From Propionibacteriaceae bacterium (lineage in GTDB: Bacteria; Actinomycetota; Actinomycetes; Propionibacteriales; Propionibacteriaceae): a DNA stretch of 33,612 bases. Shown piece after piece: positions 1 through 6,511 of this stretch. Position 1 is the first letter of the stretch. Every line of letters starts with the position of its first letter. Below the pieces are notes generated by a model. The model ran no database searches, was not told the DNA's origin, and saw nothing but the letters and a program-made list of their open reading frames with translations. Position numbers and translations under genes: made by a program. The DNA lies in contig JAUNSA010000002.1 of NCBI GenBank assembly GCA_030539405.1, forward strand, positions 13,578 through 47,189, written 5' to 3'.

Positions 1-770
1 TGCTCGGCGCCGCCCAGGAGCTCGCGCTCCCACTCGGCCATCGGCTCGGCCGCGGCCTGGCCGCTGGTCGCACCGCCGGAGCTGCGGGCCAGCAGACCCT
101 CGGCCGCGGCGTCCGCGATGATGCGGGTCAGCAGGGCGACGGAACGGATCGCGTCGTCGTTGCCCGGGATGGCGTAGTCGACCTCGTCGGGGTCACAGTT
201 GGTGTCGAGGATGCCCACGATCGGGATGCGCAGCTTGCGCGCCTCGTCGATGGCGAGGTGCTCCTTCTTGGTGTCGACGACCCAGATGGCCTGCGGCAGC
301 TTGTGCATGTCGCGGATGCCACCGAGGGTCTTCTCCAGCTTCTCCTTCTTGCGCTCCTGCTGCAGGAGCTCCTTCTTGGTGAGGCCGGAGGCGGCGACGT
401 TGGTGAAGTCGATCGCCTCGAGTTCCTTCATCTTCGCGGTGCGCTTGGAGATCGTGGCGTAGTTGGTGAGCATGCCGCCCAGCCAGCGCTGGTTCACATA
501 CGGCATGCCGACGCGGGTGGCCTGCTCGGCGATGGCCTCCTGGGCCTGCTTCTTGGTGCCGACGAACAGGATCTGGCCGCCACGGGCGACGGTCTCCTTG
601 ACGAAGGCGTAGGCCTGGTCGATGTAGGTGAGGGACTGCTGCAGGTCGATGATGTAGATGCCGTTGCGCTCACCGAAGATGAAGCGCTTCATCTTGGGGT
701 TCCAACGACGGGTCTGGTGCCCGAAGTGGACACCGCTCTCGAGCAGCTGACGCGTGGTCACGACGGCCAT
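1..770 (-). CDS. rpsB: 30S ribosomal protein S2 (partial, C-terminus beyond window)
   Basis: This is the small-subunit ribosomal protein S2, which binds 16S rRNA on the 30S body and is needed to recruit S1-like functions. The reading frame opens with ATG at 770-768, with an AAAGGA Shine-Dalgarno about 7 nt upstream. The N-terminus reads [20 protein letters not shown], a hallmark of S2. Further conserved blocks follow: [38 protein letters not shown] and the late [20 protein letters not shown]. About 256 codons lie in the window and no stop is reached, so a few residues are cut off at the left edge. The usual partner tsf would lie further left. The gene is divergent from the toxin-antitoxin pair, across a 500-nt gap that holds its promoter and leader. 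Confidence 0.97.
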   Translation of the reverse strand, partial: MAVVTTRQLLESGVHFGHQTRRWNPKMKRFIFGERNGIYIIDLQQSLTYIDQAYAFVKETVARGGQILFVGTKKQAQEAIAEQATRVGMPYVNQRWLGGMLTNYATISKRTAKMKELEAIDFTNVAASGLTKKELLQQERKKEKLEKTLGGIRDMHKLPQAIWVVDTKKEHLAIDEARKLRIPIVGILDTNCDPDEVDYAIPGNDDAIRSVALLTRIIADAAAEGLLARSSGGATSGQAAAEPMAEWERELLGGAE

Positions 771-956
771 GGCCGTTCCTTTCTCGGCGGACGGGCACCG
801 GCACGCTGACGCGCCCGGGCGAGACCGCCTGGTTCGGTTCGTGGGGCTGACGTTCAACCCCGCCTGGTGCAGCGCTTCTCCTCCACCCCGTCTCCGGGGA
901 CCTTGGCGGGTCGGCGTGGTCTGCACGCGAAGTCGACCCGGGTCCGCCGGGTCGCT
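771..956 (-). promoter_or_regulatory. Long structured 5' leader of rpsB
   Basis: If the promoter at 963-992 is right, the rpsB transcript has a leader of about 185 nt. It can fold several hairpins: 7-bp arms at 934-940 and 948-954; a 5-bp C/G stem closed by a GAGA (GNRA-type) tetraloop at 886-899; and arms at 792-796 and 813-817 just before the Shine-Dalgarno. In E. coli, S2 represses its own rpsB-tsf mRNA through the leader. A similar role here is inference, and I recognise no named leader motif. Confidence 0.35.
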
Positions 957-962
957 GAGGAC

Positions 963-992
963 ATGCTACGGCTCAGCGGACCCTGCGACCAA
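963..992 (-). promoter_or_regulatory. Candidate rpsB promoter
   Basis: Read on the minus strand, TTGGTC (992-987) and TAGCAT (968-963) are separated by 18 bp. This is a plausible housekeeping sigma promoter pointing at rpsB. It is the best match in the gap, but neither hexamer is consensus. Confidence 0.35.
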
Positions 993-1044
993 ACCGACGG
1001 TGAGGCGCTCGACTTTCCGCCGGGCGCCCCGCCGCCCCGACCGT

Positions 1045-1093
1045 CCCCCCCCCCGGCGTCCGCCCGTCGCCCGCCCGCGCCCGCCCGTCGCCC
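1045..1093. repeat. C10 homopolymer and C-rich direct repeat
   Basis: A run of ten C residues (1045-1054) is followed by two direct copies of CGCCCGTCGCCC (1061-1072 and 1082-1093). No gene is supported here. The tract lies about 50 bp upstream of the candidate rpsB -35 element. Homopolymers like this are prone to slippage and to sequencing error. Confidence 0.6.
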
Positions 1094-1122
1094 CCGGCGG
1101 ACCGAACTGCGCCCCCACCGGG

Positions 1123-1202
1123 ACCGAACTCATCGCCTGGCATGAGTTTGGTGCTGATTTTCGGGGTTTTGCGCAACGAACTCATGCCGGGCGATGAGAT
1201 CG
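1123..1202. repeat. Twin palindrome (REP/BIME-like inverted doublet)
   Basis: Two hairpins stand in inverted orientation. Hairpin 1 has arms 1123-1133 and 1142-1152 (10 of 11 paired) and an 8-nt loop. Hairpin 2 has arms 1176-1185 and 1194-1203 (9 of 10 paired) and an 8-nt loop. Hairpin 1 as a unit (1127-1148) is the reverse complement of hairpin 2 (1179-1200) at 20 of 22 positions, including the loops, with 30 nt between them. There is no T tract, so a simple terminator is unlikely. The architecture resembles paired REP elements. I see no second copy in the window. Confidence 0.6.
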
Positions 1203-1232
1203 TCCCGCGCGAGGAGGCCCCCTTCCCAGCCT

Positions 1233-1252
1233 TGTAGACTGATTCATCTACA
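1233..1252. promoter_or_regulatory. Candidate antitoxin operator
   Basis: The inverted repeat TGTAGA-N8-TCTACA lies just upstream of the predicted -10 element (1258-1263) of the toxin-antitoxin pair. Ribbon-helix-helix antitoxins typically bind such repeats to repress their own operon, so this is the natural operator. Assignment is by position and symmetry only. Confidence 0.5.
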
Positions 1253-1257
1253 CGACG

Positions 1258-1263
1258 TACGCT
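1258..1263 (+). promoter_or_regulatory. -10 element of the toxin-antitoxin operon
   Basis: TACGCT fits the actinobacterial TANNNT pattern and ends 6 nt before the ATG at 1270, which predicts a leaderless transcript. The only purine run (1264-1268) is too close to the ATG to be a good ribosome binding site. Confidence 0.5.
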
Positions 1264-1269
1264 GGGGGC

Positions 1270-1467
1270 ATGGCCGACACGACGACGATCCGCATCAGCC
1301 GGGACACGCATGCACGCGTGACCCGCCTGGCCGCCGAGCGCCACGAGACCATCGACGTGACCGTCAGCAAGGCGATCCGAGCGCTGCGTCAGGACGCCAT
1401 GGCGCGCGACCTCGGCGCCGACCTGACCGCCGACGAGGCTGCGTGGCTGGATGCTGACGCCGGGTGA
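1270..1467 (+). CDS. Ribbon-helix-helix antitoxin (MazE/CopG-like)
   Basis: A 65-residue protein that is probably the antitoxin for the MazF/PemK toxin downstream: it would bind the operator as a dimer and mask the toxin. The N-terminus (residues 3-10, DTTTIRIS) reads as a ribbon-helix-helix beta strand. It is followed by two helices containing the HETIDVTVSKAIRAL segment, then an acidic tail (TADEAAWLDADAG) suited to neutralising a basic toxin. The ORF ends 17 nt inside the toxin gene, so translation is probably coupled. The ATG at 1270 is favoured by the TANNNT hexamer 6 nt upstream. Family assignment rests on size, fold pattern and neighbour rather than a diagnostic motif. Confidence 0.8.
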   Translation: MADTTTIRISRDTHARVTRLAAERHETIDVTVSKAIRALRQDAMARDLGADLTADEAAWLDADAG

Positions 1468-1789
1468 CGTGGTTCGCCTCGACTTGGGTACCCCGATCGG
1501 GAGCGAGGCCGGGTTGAAGCGACCGGCGATCGTCGTCACGGCTGACAGGGTGCTGCGAGGCGTCCCGAATGTCGTCCAGGTCGTTCCCTTGACCCGGACG
1601 ATCCGACACAGCAGCACCGAGGTGACCATCGAGGCCGACGAGAGCAGCGGCCTGCCGGCACCATCGTCGGCCCAGTGCCAGCACGTGCGCTCCATCGCGA
1701 CCTCGCGCATCCAGGAGCGCACCGGCAACGTGGGGCCCGTCGTGCTCCGTGAGATCCGTGACGTGCTGAGCCTGCTCCTCGACGTCTAG
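1451..1789 (+). CDS. mazF: MazF/PemK-type endoribonuclease toxin
   Basis: A 112-residue toxin of the MazF/PemK family, which cleaves mRNA at short sequence motifs and arrests growth when the antitoxin is lost. The N-terminal PGDVVRLDLG strand, then LKRPAIVVTADRV, the VVPLTRTIR block and the C-terminal SSAQCQHVRSIATSRI block with a closing LREIRDVLSLLL helix match the family layout and length (about 110 residues). The ATG at 1451 overlaps the antitoxin end by 17 nt, the usual coupled arrangement. Cleavage specificity cannot be read from sequence. The pair sits between rpsB and an M23 gene that are often neighbours in actinobacteria, so it is probably a local insertion. Confidence 0.9.
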   Translation: MLTPGDVVRLDLGTPIGSEAGLKRPAIVVTADRVLRGVPNVVQVVPLTRTIRHSSTEVTIEADESSGLPAPSSAQCQHVRSIATSRIQERTGNVGPVVLREIRDVLSLLLDV

Positions 1790-1845
1790 GACTCTCTCCC
1801 GACGGCACGACAAACCCTTGGGGCGCCCGCGTGACACGCGCTGCC

Positions 1846-1851
1846 TAATGT
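1846..1851 (+). promoter_or_regulatory. -10 element of the M23 gene
   Basis: TAATGT ends 6 nt before the ATG at 1858, predicting a leaderless start. No Shine-Dalgarno is visible. No convincing -35 hexamer lies 16-19 bp upstream. Confidence 0.5.
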
Positions 1852-1857
1852 CCTTGC

Positions 1858-2817
1858 ATGAAAATCTCGATCGCCGTGGTGATGGCGCTGGCCCTGGCGC
1901 TGCTGGCTCCCCCCATCGCCCACGCCGAGCCGCTCGTTCCGGCGGGGTCGTCCTTGCGCCCGCTGTCGGGGCCGGTGGTCCGGGGTTTCGATCCTCCCGA
2001 CGAACGCTGGGGTGCCGGCCATCGCGGCGTGGACGTGGCCGGACGCGTCGGCGACGCGATCATCAGCCCGCGGGCGGGGCGGGTCAGCTTCGCCGGGGTG
2101 GTTGCCGGACGCCCGGTGGTCACGGTCACCCACGGCGTCCAACGCACGACGTTGGAGCCGGTCGTCGCCGTCGTGCCGGTCGGAGCCGAGGTCGCAGCAG
2201 GCCAGGTGGTGGGCCACCTGCAGGCCGGGCACCAGCCGTGCCCGGCCGAGGCGTGCCTGCACTGGGGTCTGCTCGAGGGAGAGACCTACCTCGACCCGGT
2301 CGGGTCAGGGCCGGACGCCCCGCGCCTGCTGCCCGAATCAGCGGTCGCGGGCGTTCGGGAGCGAGCGGCGCAACGTGAGGCCGAGCGGTCCCGGCTGGGT
2401 GACTTTGGCCCCGGCGGTCCCGGGCGTCTGGCCTCCCCCACCAACGGGCGGCTCGGCTCGCGGTTCGGCCCCCGGTTCCACCCCATCTTCAAGGAGTGGC
2501 GGATGCACCAGGGCGTCGACATCTCCAACGCCTGCGGGACGCCACTGTGGGCGGCAGCGGACGGGGTCGTGAGCCACCGGGGGTATGACTCCTCGGGCGG
2601 CTGGCGCCTGGTGCTGGACCACGGCACCATCGACGGGGTGGCCCTGCAGACCGTGTACCTGCACGCCGAGGGCTACCGCGTCCGCAACGGAGAGCGCGTG
2701 ACGCGCGGCCAGGTCGTGGGCACGATGGGCACCACCGGTTGGTCGACCGGCTGCCACCTGCACTTCGGCGTCAAGGCCAACGGACGCCACGTCGACCCAC
2801 TGCCATGGCTCTCGTGA
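1858..2817 (+). CDS. Secreted protein with two M23 (LytM-type) peptidase domains
   Basis: A 319-residue exported protein, probably a peptidoglycan endopeptidase or its regulator. Residues 1-23 form a signal peptide ending AHA. Domain 1 (about 35-150) has the zinc motif H55-x3-D59 and the late block C133-L-H135. Cys133 stands where LytM has the first His of HxH, so the zinc ligand remains but the catalytic His is missing. Domain 2 (about 195-319) is complete: H217-x3-D221, a YLH block (His269) and H300-L-H302 followed by FG. A charged, Arg/Glu-rich linker (165-182) joins them. The single-domain M23 protein usually near rpsB resembles domain 1, so a tandem protein is notable. It is convergent with the DUF1801 gene, 5 nt apart. 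Confidence 0.9.
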   Translation: MKISIAVVMALALALLAPPIAHAEPLVPAGSSLRPLSGPVVRGFDPPDERWGAGHRGVDVAGRVGDAIISPRAGRVSFAGVVAGRPVVTVTHGVQRTTLEPVVAVVPVGAEVAAGQVVGHLQAGHQPCPAEACLHWGLLEGETYLDPVGSGPDAPRLLPESAVAGVRERAAQREAERSRLGDFGPGGPGRLASPTNGRLGSRFGPRFHPIFKEWRMHQGVDISNACGTPLWAAADGVVSHRGYDSSGGWRLVLDHGTIDGVALQTVYLHAEGYRVRNGERVTRGQVVGTMGTTGWSTGCHLHFGVKANGRHVDPLPWLS

Positions 2818-2822
2818 GACCC

Positions 2823-3287
2823 TCAGGCGTCACGGCCATCGAGCGGCTCGATGGTCACGCCGGGGTGGGACGCCTCGAAATCGTCGCCTTCGGCCCAACC
2901 ACGGCGGATCATGGCCACGAGCACCTCGTGGTCAACGTCCTCCAGCTTGTTGACGTACAGGCAGCCCTTCCCCACCCGGTGCTTGCCGAGACGCTCAAGC
3001 AGGTCGGCATTCGACCCGTACAGCGTCAGCCCGTAGAGCGACAGCGCCGCCTTGCGAGGGCTGAAGCCGACCCGGGGCATCTCGCCGGAGTTCCCGGTCG
3101 CGTAGGTGTAGCGGAGGCGTCCGTACCCGACGATGCTGGGCCCCCACAGGGCGGGCTCCGCGCCGGTGACCTCGCTAAAGAGGTCCAGCAGTTCGAGGCC
3201 CTGGTCGCGGCGGCGGGGCGGCTCGACCGAGTGCAGGAACTCCAGCACGCTGCGGTCGGTGGGTCGGGTCTTGGTCTCGTAGGCCAT
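2823..3287 (-). CDS. DUF1801 domain protein
   Basis: A 154-residue cytoplasmic protein of the DUF1801 (YdhG-like) family, whose biochemical role is not established. Recognisable blocks are the N-terminal RSVLEFLHSVEPPRRRDQGLE helix region, the central WGPSIVGYGRLRYTYATG motif, and PRVGFSPRKAALSLYG followed by a LLERLGKHRVGKGCLYVNKL block. There is no signal peptide or membrane segment. The ATG at 3287 has TAAAGT (3299-3294) 6 nt upstream, so it is probably leaderless and transcribed alone. It runs convergent with the M23 gene and is followed by it after 5 nt, leaving no room for a classical terminator. I cannot assign a substrate or partner. Confidence 0.9.
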   Translation of the reverse strand: MAYETKTRPTDRSVLEFLHSVEPPRRRDQGLELLDLFSEVTGAEPALWGPSIVGYGRLRYTYATGNSGEMPRVGFSPRKAALSLYGLTLYGSNADLLERLGKHRVGKGCLYVNKLEDVDHEVLVAMIRRGWAEGDDFEASHPGVTIEPLDGRDA

Positions 3288-3293
3288 GGCGGC

Positions 3294-3299
3294 ACTTTA
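3294..3299 (-). promoter_or_regulatory. -10 element of the DUF1801 gene
   Basis: Minus-strand TAAAGT ends 6 nt before the ATG at 3287, predicting a leaderless transcript. It lies in the 25-nt gap after the xerC stop. Confidence 0.5.
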
Positions 3300-3312
3300 G
3301 GACGCCCGCGCG

Positions 3313-4269
3313 TCAGGCACGCGGGTGCGCCTGACGGAAGGCGTCGCGGAGCCGTTCGTTGGTCACGTGGGTGTAGATCTGAGTGGTGCCGAGCGAGGCG
3401 TGCCCGAGGATCTCCTGCACCGAACGCAGGTCGGCGCCGCCCTCCAACAGGTGGGTGGCCATCGCGTGTCGCAGCCCGTGCGGGCCCAGGCTCGGGGCGT
3501 CCGGCACGGCGTCCAGCGCACCGTGCACCACCCGGCGCACGACGCGCGGGTCGATCCGGCTCCCCCGCGCTCCGAGGAAGACCGCGGCTCCGGCGTCCGG
3601 ACCCGCGAGCACCGCCCGCAGGCCCAACCACTGCTCCAGCGCGCGCCGCGCGGGCGCGCCGATCGGGGTGGAGCGCTCCTTGTCACCCTTGCCGCGCACG
3701 CGCAGCAGGCCGCGGGCCTCGTCGATGCTGGTGAGGTCGAGCCCGCAGAGCTCGGCGACGCGCAGGCCCGAGGAGTACAGGACCTCGACCATGGCCAGGT
3801 CGCGGGCGGCGACGGCACGGTCCCGGTCGTCCTCGGCCAGCTCGACCTGGGCGGTGAGGTGGTCGAACACGGCGTCCACCACGGCTTGGTCGACGGTGGG
3901 CGGCAAGGTCCGGGACGCCTTGGGCGCCTGCAGCGCTTGGCCCGGGTCGGCGTCCACGATGCCGTGGGCCTGCGCCCACGCGAAGAAGACACGCGCGGCG
4001 GTGGCCCGGCGGGCCATGGTGGTGCGTTCGGCCCCCCGGCGGTGCAGGTCGGCCAGCCAGGCCCGCAGCATCCGGTGGTCGACCTGCGTCCAGGCCGAGA
4101 CGCCTCGGGTCGCGACCCAGCCGGCCAGGTCCTCCAGGTCGGAGGCGTAGGCGCGCCGCGTGTGCTCGGACAGGTTGCGCCCCAGGTGCAGGTGCTCGGC
4201 CCACATCTGCAAGGCAGCGAGGAGCCCCGGCGCCACGGCGTCGGCAGCGGCGTCCGCACAGCTCCCCAT
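3313..4269 (-). CDS. xerC: Tyrosine site-specific recombinase XerC
   Basis: A 318-residue tyrosine recombinase, best called XerC, which together with XerD resolves chromosome dimers at dif. Residues about 15-105 form the SAM-like core-binding domain (NLSEHTRRAYASDLEDL). The catalytic domain carries the full active site: Arg170 (SSGLRVAEL), Lys194 (RGKGDKER), His264-x2-Arg267 (PHGLRH), His290 (ILGHAS) and nucleophile Tyr299 (IYTHV). Length matches XerC. The frame is open far upstream, but the ATG at 4269 gives the expected N-terminus and leaves 60 bp to the divergent def. The position near rpsB and an M23 gene is typical of actinobacterial XerC. XerD or an element-borne integrase is less likely, and no dif-like site was seen here. 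Confidence 0.93.
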   Translation of the reverse strand: MGSCADAAADAVAPGLLAALQMWAEHLHLGRNLSEHTRRAYASDLEDLAGWVATRGVSAWTQVDHRMLRAWLADLHRRGAERTTMARRATAARVFFAWAQAHGIVDADPGQALQAPKASRTLPPTVDQAVVDAVFDHLTAQVELAEDDRDRAVAARDLAMVEVLYSSGLRVAELCGLDLTSIDEARGLLRVRGKGDKERSTPIGAPARRALEQWLGLRAVLAGPDAGAAVFLGARGSRIDPRVVRRVVHGALDAVPDAPSLGPHGLRHAMATHLLEGGADLRSVQEILGHASLGTTQIYTHVTNERLRDAFRQAHPRA

Positions 4270-4329
4270 GCGGCCAGCGTGCCAGAATGGTCGGGTTGCC
4301 CAGCGCCCAGCCACGCGGACGGAGAAGAC

Positions 4330-4923
4330 ATGGCGATCGAAGAACTGATGACCGGCGGCACGGTCCTGCCCATCACCCGGTGGGGCACCCCGGTGATGCA
4401 CGAGCAGACCGCCCCGGTGACCGAGTTCGACGACGCCCTGCGTGACCTGGTCCGCGACATGTTCGCCACGATGGATGCCGCCCGCGGGGTCGGTCTGGCC
4501 GCCACCCAGGTCGGGCTCGGGGTCTCCTTGTTCGTGTACGCCTGCCCGGACGCCGACGAGCACCTGCGCTACGGCGCGATCTGCAACCCGGTGGTCACCA
4601 CGCCGACGGGGTCCGGCCGCACGCTGGACAAGACCGAGGAGGGCTGCCTGTCCTTCCCCGGCGGCTACCAGCCGCTCGCGCGGCCCGACCAGGCCACCTG
4701 CACCGGGCAGGACCCGTGGGGCAACGAGGTCACCGTCGAGGGCACCGGCCTGTTGGCCCGCTGCCTGCAGCACGAGACCGACCACCTCAACGGCACCGTG
4801 TTCGGCGACCGCCTGTCCTCGCGGGGCCGTCGCAAGCTCGAGGAGCAGCACGCCGAGCTGGTCCACCTCTACCCCGACGACTGGCCGGTCACCCCGAAGA
4901 AGACCACCGGCGACGACGACTGA
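4330..4923 (+). CDS. def: Peptide deformylase
   Basis: A 197-residue metal-dependent hydrolase that removes the formyl group from the initiator methionine of nascent proteins. All three signature motifs are present: GVGLAATQ (53-60), EGCLS (104-108) and HETDH (148-152). The metal ligands are therefore Cys106, His148 and His152, with Glu149 catalytic. The ATG at 4330 is chosen because GGAG (4321-4324) lies 5 nt upstream and the N-terminus then aligns with the family (PITRWGTPVM). The open frame extends further upstream but only as antisense to xerC. Unlike many genes here it has a leader. The stop lies 4 nt from the end of the convergent methyltransferase gene. Confidence 0.97.
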   Translation: MAIEELMTGGTVLPITRWGTPVMHEQTAPVTEFDDALRDLVRDMFATMDAARGVGLAATQVGLGVSLFVYACPDADEHLRYGAICNPVVTTPTGSGRTLDKTEEGCLSFPGGYQPLARPDQATCTGQDPWGNEVTVEGTGLLARCLQHETDHLNGTVFGDRLSSRGRRKLEEQHAELVHLYPDDWPVTPKKTTGDDD

Positions 4924-4927
4924 TCGA

Positions 4928-5728
4928 TCAACGCAGTGCCCAGCACGCCACGGCGGTGGCTGCGGCGACGTTGAGGGAGTCCACCCCGTGCTCCATGGGG
5001 ATCTGGACGACGACATCGGCCTGCTCCACCCAGCGCGCCGACAGGCCGTCCCCCTCGGTGCCGACGACCACGGCGAGCTTGTCCGGGAGCGGCCCGGCCG
5101 CGTAGTCGGCCAGGGAGACGGCGTCCTCGGTGAGCGCCAGCGCCACCACGGTGAACCCGGCGTCCTGCAGCGCCGGGATCGCGGTGCCCCACGCGTCGAT
5201 CCGTGCCCACGGCAGCGAGAAGACCGTCCCCATGCTCACTTTGATCGCGCGCCGGTACAGCGGGTCGGCGGCGCGGGGTGCCAGCAGGACGCCGTCCCAG
5301 CCCAGCCCGGCGGCGTTGCGGATGATCGCCCCGACGTTGGTGTGGTCCACGATGTCCTCGGCGACGACGAGGCGGCGCAGCCCCAGGAGGTCGGACATCG
5401 GTGTGGGCTCGGCCCGGTGCACCGACGCCAGCGCCCCGCGATGGACATGGAAGCCGGTGACCCGTTCGGCGAGCTCCTCGGTGACGAGGTAGACCGGGGC
5501 GGCCGGGTGCTGCTCGATCAGGTCGGACAGTCCGGCGACCCAGCGCTCGGCCAGCAGGAAGGATCGCGGTCGGTGCCCGGCCTCGAGCGCGCGCCGGATC
5601 ACCTTCTCCCCCTCGGCGATGAACAGGCCGCGTTCGGACTCCAGGGACTTGCGCAACGACGTGTCGCGCAACGCGACGTAGTCGGCCAGGCGCGGGTCCG
5701 TGGCGTCCGTGATCGGGACGCCGTTCAC
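4928..5728 (-). CDS. SpoU/TrmH-family RNA 2'-O-ribose methyltransferase
   Basis: A 266-residue SPOUT-class methyltransferase, predicted to transfer a methyl group from S-adenosylmethionine to a ribose 2'-OH in tRNA or rRNA. An N-terminal substrate-binding region (about 10-110, with FIAEGEKVIRRALEAG) precedes the knotted catalytic domain. Its three motifs are visible: N131-VGAIIR137-NA, VVGTEGDGLS (211-220) and IPMEHGVDSLN (233-243). The GTG at 5728 overlaps the stop of the upstream MDMPI gene as GTGA, so translation is coupled. The exact RNA target cannot be deduced. It resembles actinobacterial proteins annotated only as RNA methyltransferases. Confidence 0.92.
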   Translation of the reverse strand: MNGVPITDATDPRLADYVALRDTSLRKSLESERGLFIAEGEKVIRRALEAGHRPRSFLLAERWVAGLSDLIEQHPAAPVYLVTEELAERVTGFHVHRGALASVHRAEPTPMSDLLGLRRLVVAEDIVDHTNVGAIIRNAAGLGWDGVLLAPRAADPLYRRAIKVSMGTVFSLPWARIDAWGTAIPALQDAGFTVVALALTEDAVSLADYAAGPLPDKLAVVVGTEGDGLSARWVEQADVVVQIPMEHGVDSLNVAAATAVACWALR

Positions 5729-6498
5729 GCCCAGGTGACCTTGACGTGCTCGGCCCAGTCGGCCCAGAAGTCGGGGTCGGACGCCGAGGCCGACTGACCA
5801 CGGTTCCACACCGACAGGTACAGCTCGCCGGCGGTCCCGGTGACCGTGACGTCGGCGTCCGGCACCTCTCCCGCGACCCTCGTGGTGACCGCACCGTCGT
5901 GGGTGAGGTTCACCCACCAGGACCGGGGCACGTCGGTGGCGGTGAACGCGATGGTCCGGCTGCGCGGCAGGTCCGTCTCCGGACGCCGCTTGACCAGGAA
6001 GCCGGTGAGGACCTCGTCGACCCCGTCGGCGGCCAGACCGGGCGCGACCCACAGTTCTTCGCCCCGGGGCGCCCGGCCGAGTCGGGCGGCCATGGCGTCC
6101 GCGGCGTGGATCGTCGTCTCGTGGACCTGCCGGCGCAGCCACGCGTCGCGCGGCGGCGGGGCGTCGGGCAGGAAGAACTTGATCTCCAGGTCGGCGGGGG
6201 CGCCCGCGATCGCATTCAGGAGCGTGACCATGCCCTCGTCGAACCACTCCAGCAGGTCGGGGGCGGCGTCGGCCTCGGCGAGCACGATGGGGTCGGGGGC
6301 CGGACGCCCCGTCCGCGCGATGTAGGCGGCCGCCCACCGGTGGACCAGCCCCTGGTGGGCCACCAGGTCGCGCACCGTCCACCCCGGGCAGGTGGGGACG
6401 GGGGCGTCCAGCCCTGCCGTCACGGCGTTGTTGCGCAGGACGGCGCAGGCATCGCCCAGCGCCTCCCCCATCTCCCGGAAGTCCCTCACCTCGACCAT
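5725..6498 (-). CDS. Maleylpyruvate isomerase N-terminal (DinB/MDMPI) family protein
   Basis: A 257-residue protein of the DinB-like mycothiol-dependent maleylpyruvate isomerase family (TIGR03083 type), abundant in actinobacteria and thought to use mycothiol with a bound metal. The N-terminal four-helix domain holds CPGWTVRDLVAHQGLVHRW (His48, His53) and RRQVHETTIHAADA (His126, His131), the expected metal-ligand region. The C-terminal part (about 170-257) is the accessory sterol-carrier-like domain ending in VTGTAGELYLSVW. The ATG at 6498 is favoured over upstream codons by TAAGGT 7 nt before it and by the conserved N-terminus. The CPBP gene ends 10 nt upstream and the SpoU gene overlaps downstream. 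The substrate is unknown. Confidence 0.88.
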   Translation of the reverse strand: MVEVRDFREMGEALGDACAVLRNNAVTAGLDAPVPTCPGWTVRDLVAHQGLVHRWAAAYIARTGRPAPDPIVLAEADAAPDLLEWFDEGMVTLLNAIAGAPADLEIKFFLPDAPPPRDAWLRRQVHETTIHAADAMAARLGRAPRGEELWVAPGLAADGVDEVLTGFLVKRRPETDLPRSRTIAFTATDVPRSWWVNLTHDGAVTTRVAGEVPDADVTVTGTAGELYLSVWNRGQSASASDPDFWADWAEHVKVTWA

Positions 6499-6505
6499 GG
6501 GCGAA

Positions 6506-6511
6506 ACCTTA
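6506..6511 (-). promoter_or_regulatory. -10 element of the MDMPI gene on an upstream stop codon
   Basis: Minus-strand TAAGGT (6511-6506) ends 7 nt before the ATG at 6498. Its first three bases are the TAA stop of the CPBP gene. The internal AAGG could instead serve as a ribosome binding site in a read-through operon transcript. Confidence 0.4.

Noticed and set aside
973-1728. A minus-strand frame covering the toxin-antitoxin pair and the gap
   Set aside because: Runs through the palindrome and C-rich tract and opposes a recognisable MazF-type gene; no family resemblance.
3313-4269. Mobile-element integrase
   Set aside because: No attachment site, excisionase or cargo genes are nearby; the position near rpsB/M23 and the length fit chromosomal XerC.
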